Shown here: piece by piece, positions 7,584-14,975 of the stretch | Layout of the letters: every line of letters starts with the position of its first letter | Numbering within the stretch: position 1 is the first letter of the stretch | From: an uncultured Fretibacterium sp. | GTDB taxonomy: Bacteria; Synergistota; Synergistia; Synergistales; Aminobacteriaceae | Direction: 5' to 3' | Assembly: GCA_937915755.1 (NCBI GenBank) | Contig: CALGGR010000149.1 | Location: forward strand, 30,909 to 94,908 | DNA: 64,000 nt | The notes under the pieces: generated by a model | Database searches by the model: none | Told to the model about the DNA's origin: nothing | Seen by the model: only the letters and a program-made list of their open reading frames with translations | Position numbers and translations under genes: made by a program

Positions 7584-8642
7584 CTATGAGGCTGCCTTTG
7601 CTGCTCCGCCCGGTATTATGTCAGTGATACGGACTCCGAAATTCTCATCAATAACGACGACTTCACCGTGCGCGATTAACTTTCCGTTCACGAGAATATC
7701 AACAGGCTCACCGGCCATCTTGTCGAGTTCAACAACTGCCCCAGCCGTCAAAGCAAGGATCTCCGAGACGCTCTTCCTTGCCTTTCCGAGTTCAACCGTA
7801 ACACGGACAGGAATATCCGCGATAAGGTCAATCGGGCTTGGTGCGCCCCCGCCTCCGCCTCCTCCCAGTGGCTGAAATGCCGCCGGCCTAACGTCAACCG
7901 CAGGGCCTGCGTTCTGTCTACCTCCGCTCATATTTCCGCCTCCCATAGGGTTATTGTTCGATGCCTGAGCCTGTGGCTGTTTCCCTTCGAGGGCATCACG
8001 CATAAACCCCGCAATGTCCAAAGCGTTATCGAGCGTCAAGCATGTCCAGATGTTAAACGGTTTCAGTCCGTCAATCACTACATTAACAGGGCTGCACCAA
8101 ATCTTTTTGTCAGCAGGTTCAAGAGACAAAGCCCGCCAGTCGTCCTCGCCGAGTGCAGACGTCGTATTCTCGGGCATCAGCCTCTTTCCGGCAAGAAGCC
8201 CCGCTAGGCTCGTGAATGCGGAACCAACAACCTGGCTCAATCCTTCTTGAGCCGCGTTCCAGTATAAATCGCTTGGTTCGGGAATGTCTCCGCCTCCTCC
8301 GCCCATCATAAGGTCAGCGAGGGTTAACGCACCCTTCTGGTCAACAACTAGTGCTAACGGACGGTCATCAAGCCCCCCGAATGTCGTTGAGAAAAGGAAC
8401 GGAAGCTCCGAGAATTTTCCGCTGAAATCCTGCTGCGTCATGACTTCGGGATTCCCTACGCTGGTTGTTACGTTCTTGCCCGCAAGCATGTTTATGACGC
8501 TGTTCTCGGAATTTGCGAACGTGTCGGCTACTTTTGCAAGCTGTTCTGCATCTGCGTCCGAAATTTCGTCAACGTCTCCAAAATCTCCTCCGCCTGAAAG
8601 AAGGGCGTTAATCTCATCAGGACTTAGTAAATCATCAGGCAT
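7584..8642 (-). CDS. fliY: Flagellar motor switch protein FliY (FliN-type C-terminus)
   Basis: 352 residues. The N-terminus LLSPDEINALLSGGGD is the FliM/FliY-type CheY-binding tail. A CheC-like middle domain (about 55-230) follows, then a Gly/Asn/Pro-rich linker with a poly-Gly run (about 235-270), then a FliN SpoA domain (IADIPVRVTVELGKARKSVS ... VRITDII, about 275-345). FliN domains form the lower ring of the switch complex; in Firmicutes FliY also dephosphorylates CheY-P. Whether the CheC phosphatase residues are functional here is not clear. The gene is 27 bases behind fliM. A short FliN alone is not seen, so FliY must serve that role. Confidence 0.92.
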   Translation of the reverse strand: MPDDLLSPDEINALLSGGGDFGDVDEISDADAEQLAKVADTFANSENSVINMLAGKNVTTSVGNPEVMTQQDFSGKFSELPFLFSTTFGGLDDRPLALVVDQKGALTLADLMMGGGGGDIPEPSDLYWNAAQEGLSQVVGSAFTSLAGLLAGKRLMPENTTSALGEDDWRALSLEPADKKIWCSPVNVVIDGLKPFNIWTCLTLDNALDIAGFMRDALEGKQPQAQASNNNPMGGGNMSGGRQNAGPAVDVRPAAFQPLGGGGGGGAPSPIDLIADIPVRVTVELGKARKSVSEILALTAGAVVELDKMAGEPVDILVNGKLIAHGEVVVIDENFGVRITDIIPGGAAKAAS

Positions 8643-8669
8643 AAATAAATCTCTCCTTTCATGCAGTTT

Positions 8670-9686
8670 CTATTTGTTCTCGTTGCCTTCAGGGACGACT
8701 TCAGGAAGCTCATTCGTGAGTACCTTCGTGAGTTCAACCGCCATATGACCGTTGAGAGTTCCGGGTCTTGCCTTGAAGCGAACCTGATTCCCAACTCTAA
8801 CGTCAATGTGTGAGTCCTTCAGTTCGTCGAGCTTTATCACGTCTCCGGGCTGTAAAGCGTAGACATCTCCGAGTGATAATACAGTGTGTCCAAGCTCCAT
8901 TGCAAGAGGCATATTCACCTGCATCATTGAGTTGTTGAGCCAGTTCTTTACCTGATCATCGCCCTTGTGTCCTGTTGAAGCGAACCATTGCTGTGATGAC
9001 AGCCGGTCTATAATCGGTTCTATCAGGAAATACGGGAAGCAAAGGCTCACCATTCCCTCAACGTCAGAGACTCTAAGCTTCATTATTACGACAAGCACCA
9101 TATCACTCGGCGAGCATATCTGAACGAAGAAAGGATTGCTCTCCATGCTCTCGAACCTGAATCTCACATCAACAACCGTACTCCAGCTATCCTCAAGAAG
9201 CTCAAGTATACGCATGATTACGCGCTCGATTACGGTCTTCTCGATGTCAGTCAATTCACGGATGTTTCCTGAGAAAGTCCCGCGACCTCCAAGCATTCTG
9301 TCAATAATCGTGAAGACTAGCGCGGGGTTGATCTCGATCAGCATTGAGCCTTCAAAGGGGTGCATCTCGATGAGGCCGATAACAGTGGGCTGAACCATGT
9401 AGTTCACGAACTCCTCATAGGCAAGCTGTTCAACCGAAGCTATTTCCGCCGAAACAATGGAGCGTATGAGCGTTGACAGAACCGTAGTCATTTGTCGGGC
9501 AAACGACTCGTGAATCATCTGGATAGCGCGGAGCTGGTCTTTGCTGAACTTGTCGGGACGCTTGAAGTCGTAAACTTTAAGTTTTGCGTATTCGTCAGCC
9601 TTAGCGGCGATTTCGTCGATGTTCGCGCCGCCTGAGATTTGCTTCATTAACGCATCAATAGCGTCCTGTGATAATACGTCGGGCAT
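8670..9686 (-). CDS. fliM: Flagellar motor switch protein FliM
   Basis: 338 residues, typical length. FliM is the middle-ring switch protein that binds CheY-P and FliG. The N-terminal LSQDAIDALM motif is the CheY-binding peptide; the CheC-like middle domain carries GGRGTFSG (typical GGxG loop that contacts FliG), and a SpoA domain ends the protein (about 250-325). It lies 14 bases downstream of fliL and precedes fliY in the operon. Confidence 0.97.
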   Translation of the reverse strand: MPDVLSQDAIDALMKQISGGANIDEIAAKADEYAKLKVYDFKRPDKFSKDQLRAIQMIHESFARQMTTVLSTLIRSIVSAEIASVEQLAYEEFVNYMVQPTVIGLIEMHPFEGSMLIEINPALVFTIIDRMLGGRGTFSGNIRELTDIEKTVIERVIMRILELLEDSWSTVVDVRFRFESMESNPFFVQICSPSDMVLVVIMKLRVSDVEGMVSLCFPYFLIEPIIDRLSSQQWFASTGHKGDDQVKNWLNNSMMQVNMPLAMELGHTVLSLGDVYALQPGDVIKLDELKDSHIDVRVGNQVRFKARPGTLNGHMAVELTKVLTNELPEVVPEGNENK

Positions 9687-9700
9687 CTTTCCTTAGCCTC

Positions 9701-10156
9701 TTACTGTAAGACTATGCTCTCGAAAAGAACGTTGACTATCGGGGCTTCACCGCCTACATCAGGAAGCATTCGGTTGAGTGAACGCTTAATATCGCCGGCG
9801 AACTGCAAAGTCCCTTCCGCGCTTGTGAGGTCGTCGTAGATTCTGTCTTTCACGAGCATGAAGACCTCGTTGCGTATCCTCATGAGCCAGCCGGGTGTCT
9901 GAATGAGAGCGGCCGCGCCTTCCTTTTCGGTAAGCTCAAGAGAGAGTCCGAAGCTTATGACGTGCCTTCCTGCTCCTGCGAGGTTGCTGGTGAACTCACC
10001 GATTGAGACGATTGGGCCGGGATCTTTGACGACTTTTGCTGTGCCGACGGCGTTGGTGTCTTCGGGTGCCATTGTTCGGCCAAGAATGAGTCCGCCTCCG
10101 AAGCCTGCTCCGAACATTACGAGTCCTACTACTGCGAAAATTAGTATGCGCTTCAC
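9701..10156 (-). CDS. fliL: Flagellar basal body-associated protein FliL
   Basis: 151 residues. A single N-terminal membrane helix with a Gly-rich face (FGAGFGGGLILG, about 5-28) and a periplasmic domain ending in the typical basic-acidic FliL tail (KRSLNRMLPDVGGEAPIVNV, then FESIVLQ). FliL rings surround the MotAB stator and help torque under load. The neighbours are fliM downstream and, unusually, a PHP phosphoesterase gene directly upstream (stop two bases before this start). Confidence 0.93.
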   Translation of the reverse strand: MKRILIFAVVGLVMFGAGFGGGLILGRTMAPEDTNAVGTAKVVKDPGPIVSIGEFTSNLAGAGRHVISFGLSLELTEKEGAAALIQTPGWLMRIRNEVFMLVKDRIYDDLTSAEGTLQFAGDIKRSLNRMLPDVGGEAPIVNVLFESIVLQ

Positions 10157-10158
10157 GT

Positions 10159-10884
10159 TTATGAATCCTCCCTGTGTGAAAATCCGATAAATTTCTCTAT
10201 TTTATCAACGTCCGTATTCAAGACAAGGCTTGTGTCAAAATTGCATCGTTCAATCAAGTCTATGGCTAAACTGAAATCTCCAACGCAGCTTGGGTCATGT
10301 GCATCTGAGCTTATTATCACGGGGACTTCATGCTTCATGCAGAGACCGAGCATCTTCCTGTAATTTTCCACGCAGTTCAGACGCTTGTCTGGCTTCTTGA
10401 ACGAGCTGTTATTCACCTCGAGAGCAACATGATACTCCTTCGCCGCAGTCACCAGGCGTTCGTAGTCCAATGGCGTATGGTCGTCATCAGGGTGCGAGAC
10501 GAAGCATACCTTGTCATTCTTCATGCAGGAAATCAAATTATTCGTGTTGCCTTCAACCCCCTCATTCTCGTAGCAGATCGTGTGTATCCCGACAATAGCA
10601 TAGTCCAGCATGTCAATGTATTTCTGAGAAAGTGAGAGCGTTCCGTCATTCAGCACGTTAATTTCCGAGCCGAACAACATTTTAACGCCGTAAAGCTCAC
10701 GCGGTACAGCCGAGATATTGCCGTAGTAGAGCGGGTCAACAGTGCCGGGAACTCCCGGGGCATGTTCAGTTATCCCCAGCATTGAGAGTTTCCGTTCAGC
10801 CGCCGAAACAGCCATCTCACGGATTGTCCCGTAAGCATGGCCGCTCACTATCGTGTGTGTGTGAAGGTCTGCAACTATTTTCAT
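10159..10884 (-). CDS. PHP-domain phosphoesterase, YcdX-like
   Basis: 241 residues. Metal-binding motifs of the PHP superfamily are in place: DLHTHT at the N-terminus, ITEHAPG, GSEIN, HPDDD and ISSDAHDP near the C-terminus. The order and spacing resemble YcdX-type phosphatases, which hydrolyse phosphate monoesters in the cytoplasm with a three-metal centre. It is unlike the histidinol phosphatase at 48386. It lies inside the flagellar operon between the hicBA remnants and fliL, with two-base gaps on both sides, so it is translated from the same message. YcdX affects swarming in E. coli, so a motility role is possible, but this is inference. Confidence 0.8.
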   Translation of the reverse strand: MKIVADLHTHTIVSGHAYGTIREMAVSAAERKLSMLGITEHAPGVPGTVDPLYYGNISAVPRELYGVKMLFGSEINVLNDGTLSLSQKYIDMLDYAIVGIHTICYENEGVEGNTNNLISCMKNDKVCFVSHPDDDHTPLDYERLVTAAKEYHVALEVNNSSFKKPDKRLNCVENYRKMLGLCMKHEVPVIISSDAHDPSCVGDFSLAIDLIERCNFDTSLVLNTDVDKIEKFIGFSHREDS

Positions 10885-10886
10885 CG

Positions 10887-11255
10887 TTATTCACCTAATA
10901 TGTCTGGAACTCCCGCTTCTTTGCAGAGTTCGTTGACAGTATATTCGTCAAACTCTTCAGCCTTTTTCAGTGTTACATACTTCCCTTTGCCATCGGTTAA
11001 TATGTCATGATGTCCGCTGTGATTCTCAAAGCACGATTTATCTTCAAGCGGAAGCGATAAAGGCTCGGTTATTATGGTTGCTTGCGGAATCTCAAGCCCT
11101 TCCTCGTAATAGGTGAGTGCCATTTTCTTAGCGGCATCTATCAGGCATTCACGGCAGTCATCAAGGTCATCGCCCTCCGTAATAACGCCCGGCCATTCCA
11201 GCAGCTTCCCCATATATCCATGCTCCAACTTCATGTAACACGCTGTAAACTGCAC
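10887..11255 (-). CDS. HicB antitoxin-like domain fused to a truncated HicA-like C-terminus
   Basis: 122 residues from the GTG at 11255, which has AAGGAGGAG in front. Residues 1-70 are a HicB partial RNase-H-fold domain (EWPGVITEGDDLDDCRECL) closely similar to the HicB at 11465-11713, including the leader before the start codon. Residues 73-122 instead resemble the C-terminal half of HicA, an mRNA interferase: SGHHDILTDGKGKYVTLKKA, then EYTVNELCKEAGVPDIL, compare the usual GGSHHxxTxGKxxVTVPxH...KEAGL. The N-terminal HicA strand-helix is missing. The best reading is a deletion that joined hicB to the second half of hicA. The conserved His of HicA is retained. I infer that the toxin is inactive but the fusion may still be made. 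Confidence 0.7.
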   Translation of the reverse strand: MQFTACYMKLEHGYMGKLLEWPGVITEGDDLDDCRECLIDAAKKMALTYYEEGLEIPQATIITEPLSLPLEDKSCFENHSGHHDILTDGKGKYVTLKKAEEFDEYTVNELCKEAGVPDILGE

Positions 11256-11284
11256 TCTACATCTCCTCCTTGTACATGAGTTCC

Positions 11285-11475
11285 CTAGAATATTGCCGGG
11301 ATTCCTGCTTCCATGCACATTATGTTAGCCTCAATCCTAGTGAATGTATTATGTCGCCCAACAGGAACGCGCCTTCCATGCTTATTGATGAATATTGTGT
11401 GATTTCCGCCCTCACGCAGCTTGAAGAAACCGTATCGCTTCAAGTGCCTGATATATCCCTGCGCTTAACTGACAT
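11285..11475 (-). pseudogene. hicA: hicA mRNA interferase gene broken by a one-base frameshift
   Basis: The ATG at 11475 overlaps the end of hicB (stop 11467-11465) in the usual hicB-hicA manner and reads MSVKRRDIS before meeting TGA at 11442-11440. One frame over, from 11449 to the TAG at 11287-11285, the strand reads RHLKRYGFFKLREGGNHTIF, then INKHGRRVPVGRHNTFTRIE and ANIMCMEAGIPAIF, an almost complete HicA with its double-stranded-RNA-binding-like fold and GGNH active-site His. One A missing in the run GATATATC (expected GATATAATC) restores the frame. HicA is normally an RNA-cutting toxin held by HicB. So the toxin is probably dead, unless the shift is a sequencing error or is bypassed by ribosomal frameshifting. 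Confidence 0.75.
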
Positions 11476-11713
11476 TTGCCAGCAAAGCCTCTTTCTCAAC
11501 CGCTATAGATATAGGCTTCACTATGAACGTCTCCTGCGGAATAGTCTCGCCGTTCTCATAGTATGCAAGTGCCATTTCCCGCGCAGCATCCTTCAGCATA
11601 TATTCGCATTCGTCAAGGTCTTTCCCTGATGTAATTACGTTAGGCCACTCCAGAAGCTGACCCATATACCCATAACCCTCATCAAGTTTCGTGTAACACG
11701 CCGTAAACTGCAC
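11465..11713 (-). CDS. hicB: HicB-family antitoxin
   Basis: 82 residues from a GTG at 11713 with AAGGAGGAG in front. It is a HicB-type partial RNase-H domain: QFTACYTKLDEGYGYMGQLL, EWPNVITSGKDLDECEYML, followed by helix DAAREMALAYYENG. The protein normally binds and neutralises HicA. No C-terminal DNA-binding (ribbon-helix-helix or HTH) domain is present, so it is the short HicB form. It begins 15 bases after motB, within the flagellar operon, and its partner hicA is frameshifted. Confidence 0.85.
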   Translation of the reverse strand: MQFTACYTKLDEGYGYMGQLLEWPNVITSGKDLDECEYMLKDAAREMALAYYENGETIPQETFIVKPISIAVEKEALLANVS

Positions 11714-11728
11714 TCTACCATCTCCTCC

Positions 11729-12457
11729 TTATCGTTTCGGGTACTGCGACAAGAACACAATCTCGACACGCCTGTTCAATGCCCTGTGTTCACTCGTGTC
11801 ATTGGGGACTATCGGCTGTGCGGAACTGAATCCCGTAGCCTGCAGCTTCACGGGGTCAAAACCTCCCTCGTTCTGCATATAGCTCGCGACTGCCGCTGCC
11901 CTCATTGCCGAAAGCCCCCAGTTGTCGCGGTAAATTCCTCCACGAAGTACTCCAGAGTCTGTGTGTCCTTCAACCGCCGCGAACGGCACTCTGTCCCTAA
12001 CAAGCTCCGAAATCTTGAAGAGTGCCCGGCGACCTTCCGGCCTCAATTCCGCGCTTCCCGGCATGAACATGAACTGATCGCTTATTGAGACGGCAACCCC
12101 ACGCTGGTTTATTGAGACTTGAATGTCCCTCGTCAAATTCTCAGAGCGAAGGAACGAATTTAGCGTGTATGCTACATGCCTCGTGTCGATCTCAACCCTC
12201 TCGCTCGCGCCCGGACTTGTTCCGACTTCACCGCTCTTGTTGGGGTCTGTTGACTCCTCCGTTGTTACGCCGCCCTTGAGTACCCCCAATGAGCCTCGCA
12301 ACGACAGCAACGCCTTCTGGAACTTCTGCGAGTCAATCGAGGACATAGCGAACAGCAGTATGAAGAAACACAGTATGAGCGTAACCATGTCCCCGTATGT
12401 TCCCATGTAGAACGGTGCGGAAAGTCCGGGTTCTTCAGGCTTCTTCTGACGCGCCAT
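11729..12457 (-). CDS. motB: Flagellar stator protein MotB
   Basis: 242 residues. MotB with MotA forms the ion channel that drives the flagellum and anchors it to peptidoglycan. The N-terminal plug and single membrane helix carry the ion-binding D23 in YGDMVTLILCFFILLFAMSS. The C-terminal OmpA-like peptidoglycan-binding domain has VEGHTDSG, GLSAMRAAAVASYM and NRRVEIVFL (about 110-240). It lies three bases behind motA. It is followed by the hic genes rather than by fliL. Confidence 0.96.
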   Translation of the reverse strand: MARQKKPEEPGLSAPFYMGTYGDMVTLILCFFILLFAMSSIDSQKFQKALLSLRGSLGVLKGGVTTEESTDPNKSGEVGTSPGASERVEIDTRHVAYTLNSFLRSENLTRDIQVSINQRGVAVSISDQFMFMPGSAELRPEGRRALFKISELVRDRVPFAAVEGHTDSGVLRGGIYRDNWGLSAMRAAAVASYMQNEGGFDPVKLQATGFSSAQPIVPNDTSEHRALNRRVEIVFLSQYPKR

Positions 12458-12460
12458 AGT

Positions 12461-13234
12461 TTAGCCCTCCTCCTGATTGAATGCCTCGCGCATTGCCGGG
12501 GGTAGGTAGACCTTCAGCTTCTCCTCAACGATTCTAGGGTTCTCTCCGGCCTGTATCGCAAGTATACCCTCGACCATTAGCTCCATCGCCTTCACTTCCT
12601 GCGCCGAACGTGCTGCAAGCTTTTTGCTTATGGGTGAACCGAACATGTTTGCCATCATTGAGCCGTACATCGTTGTTATGAGTGCGACCGCCATTCCGGG
12701 ACCAAGTGCATTAACGTCCGAAAGGTTACCCAACATTGCGATGAGTCCGATAAGCGTACCTATCATTCCGAAGGACGGCGCAAACTCCGTAAGGTTGTCG
12801 AAAACTGCCTTGTTCCCGCTGTGCCTGTCCTCGAAGTTCCCGATCTCAGTATCCAGTATCGCCCGCACTAACTCGGGGTCTGTTCCGTCAACTACGAGCT
12901 GAATGGCTTTCCGCATGAAGTCGCTGTCAACTTCTGCAACATCAGCTTCAAGTGAGAGGAGACCTTCACGTCTAGCCTTCTCCGCAAAGCTCACTATCAT
13001 CTGCACCATTCCGACAAGGTCAGGCTCTTGGAACATAAATACGGTCTTCATGCAGCCGCCCATTGCTTTTAACCTTGCGCCGGGGTTGGAGATTATCGTT
13101 GCTCCGATTGCTCCTCCGATTGTTATCATCAATGAGGGAATGTCGATGTATGCCCCGATGTTTCCGCCCGATGCCATTGACGCCACAACCAGAATCCATG
13201 TCGCTAGAAATCCTATGAGACTCGTTAAATCCAA
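12461..13234 (-). CDS. motA: Flagellar stator protein MotA
   Basis: 257 residues, normal size. Four membrane helices; the cytoplasmic loop has the charged RREGLLSLE block used to contact FliG, and the third helix begins with the conserved Pro in FAPSFGMIGTLIGL. MotA conducts H+ or Na+ with MotB; the sequence alone does not settle which ion. It is flanked by flbD upstream and motB downstream with short gaps. Confidence 0.97.
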   Translation of the reverse strand: MDLTSLIGFLATWILVVASMASGGNIGAYIDIPSLMITIGGAIGATIISNPGARLKAMGGCMKTVFMFQEPDLVGMVQMIVSFAEKARREGLLSLEADVAEVDSDFMRKAIQLVVDGTDPELVRAILDTEIGNFEDRHSGNKAVFDNLTEFAPSFGMIGTLIGLIAMLGNLSDVNALGPGMAVALITTMYGSMMANMFGSPISKKLAARSAQEVKAMELMVEGILAIQAGENPRIVEEKLKVYLPPAMREAFNQEEG

Positions 13235-13258
13235 AGTGTATGCACCCCTGAAATTCTA

Positions 13259-13480
13259 TTATTCTGATGACTCGTCAGCCGTGTTAGCAATTATGCAGGT
13301 ATATCCCGCTGCTTTCCTGAACGCTATTATCTTCCTGTAAACGTCCTTCACTTTTTCCTTTACAACGTAACGATGACCATTGAGAAGACGCAGAACAGTG
13401 TCCGGCGTTACGTCAATAGTCTCTATCATGTCGGAATTGAGAAGGAATGCCTCCCCGTTCAGACGATGTACTTCAATCAT
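13259..13480 (-). CDS. flbD: FlbD family flagellar protein
   Basis: 73 residues, the small FlbD/SwrD family, which in Bacillus raises flagellar torque. The conserved start MIEVHRLNGEAFLLNSDMIE and IDVTPDTVLRLLNGHRYVVK are present. It is the first gene of the long - strand flagellar operon. A TATAAT box lies upstream at 13529-13524 on the - strand with no clear -35 at the usual spacing. The 118-base gap to the divergent gene at 13599 holds both promoters. Confidence 0.9.
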   Translation of the reverse strand: MIEVHRLNGEAFLLNSDMIETIDVTPDTVLRLLNGHRYVVKEKVKDVYRKIIAFRKAAGYTCIIANTADESSE

Positions 13481-13598
13481 TATTTTACAACGCCTTTCAT
13501 TTGTTGGAATAATTCAGCTCAATATTATACGATTTTAACGGCAAAAAGCGATAAAATAATCACAAGAAAATTTTTCATGGAGGTGTAATCATTTCATC

Positions 13599-14972
13599 AT
13601 GCCTGAAAATATCAATGAACTTTATAACCGGATAGACTTCCTCATTAACGGAGGAGCTGTGAAAACATTAACCGATTTTCTCACAGCCAGTAACATCAAC
13701 GCAGTAATCGCAGAACCCGGAGTCCCAGGCTTCCTCAACGTCATAGATGCAGCAGGACTCGTTCCACAATCTCTGACACTGAAGGACGAAATCTCAACGC
13801 TGTTCCCGAAATCAGTCGCAAAAGAAGCATTCGAGCTTGATTATTCCGAAGAAGCTGAAGCCGTCAGAATCAGAGGATCACATTGGGAGCTTTATATTCT
13901 CCTCAAGAGCAAGCCCCAAAATCCTCAATCACTTCTCGCAGAGTTAAAGCCTTACGCCGGACTGATCATGCTATGGGAGACATCACGAAAAATTTCCGAC
14001 ACAGAGAAGAAATTATCGCGCCTCTCGTACATGATACTCGCAACAAAAAGCACACTCGCGTCAATCTTCGAGCCTATGCCTTTGCAGTATTTCGCATCGT
14101 TCCTCGCCGACGTTCTTCAAGAGAGCCTCTTCCCGAAATCAATCGTGATTCTTAAAGACGAGGGAAGCTACCTCACAGTCTTCAACGGAAAAGCTGACAA
14201 CATTCCCGAACGAAAAGGAATCTACGCATCGCAGATACTGCCGCCTACCCCCGTTGTCGTAAAGAGCGACTCGCCCGCTGAGGTAGTGCTTCCTGTCGCT
14301 GAAGGTGATTGCCGACTCTTCTGCCTCATTCAGTGGGAGGAACTTCCCGATGACCAGACGATGAACTTCCTCGAACTCTTGGGGAACCTCGCAGTCCGTG
14401 CAATAGCAATCAACAATCTCAGGGCACAGTCACGCCAGGCTGAGGCATCAATTTCCGCCGGAGAATTTACGGTGCTTTCGCTGTCGAACGTCCTGAAAGT
14501 CCTTCGCGGTGCTGAGGATAAGGGGAGATTCTTCTCGCTTCTTGTTGACATCTTCATGGAGCAGTGCAGAATGCAGAACTGTATCCTCGCATCATGGAAC
14601 AAATCCAGAAAAGGCTACACCATCTCTGGGCAGCGAAGAGGACACATAAAGGCTGAGGCAGATCCTACGCTTCTTCCGTCCCCTGAAGGCCCGGTGAAAT
14701 CCGCAAGCATACCAGAATCTCATTATGACCTCGCGGAAATGAGTCCTGATTCCGTCTTCAAGTCATGGGGACTCGCAGGCTGCCCGTGGAAAGATGCCCT
14801 CAAAGAGTCATCGGCGAAGTACATTTTCCCAATCTGCGATAATGACTCGCTTGTCGGAATCATTGCGCTAGGTTCTGGAACGGAAGGAAGGTCTGCGCTC
14901 GATCGTTCACAGCTTGCGTCGCTACAGCTTATTGCACAGTTCGCCGCCTATGAGTTCAGGCGTTTCGACTAG
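13599..14972 (+). CDS. GAF-domain-like protein of unknown function
   Basis: 457 residues, cytoplasmic (no signal or membrane segments). I do not recognise an exact family. Two regions look like GAF folds: about 160-285 (ending in LLGNLAVRAIAINNLRAQSR) and about 310-455 (VFLSLLVDIF-like start at FFSLLVDIFMEQCRMQNCIL, end LQLIAQFAAYEFRR). The helix after the first GAF could be a signalling coiled coil. No catalytic output domain is attached, so it may sense a ligand or scaffold partners. It is transcribed divergently from the flagellar operon and is followed after only three bases by dxs. The nearest GGAGG is 14 bases before the ATG, longer than usual. Confidence 0.55.
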   Translation: MPENINELYNRIDFLINGGAVKTLTDFLTASNINAVIAEPGVPGFLNVIDAAGLVPQSLTLKDEISTLFPKSVAKEAFELDYSEEAEAVRIRGSHWELYILLKSKPQNPQSLLAELKPYAGLIMLWETSRKISDTEKKLSRLSYMILATKSTLASIFEPMPLQYFASFLADVLQESLFPKSIVILKDEGSYLTVFNGKADNIPERKGIYASQILPPTPVVVKSDSPAEVVLPVAEGDCRLFCLIQWEELPDDQTMNFLELLGNLAVRAIAINNLRAQSRQAEASISAGEFTVLSLSNVLKVLRGAEDKGRFFSLLVDIFMEQCRMQNCILASWNKSRKGYTISGQRRGHIKAEADPTLLPSPEGPVKSASIPESHYDLAEMSPDSVFKSWGLAGCPWKDALKESSAKYIFPICDNDSLVGIIALGSGTEGRSALDRSQLASLQLIAQFAAYEFRRFD

Positions 14973-14975
14973 GAT

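Noticed and set aside
8284..8748. Long + strand frame opposite fliY/fliM
   Set aside because: It is the antisense of well-conserved flagellar genes, has Ser/Pro-rich low-quality composition and no ribosome site.
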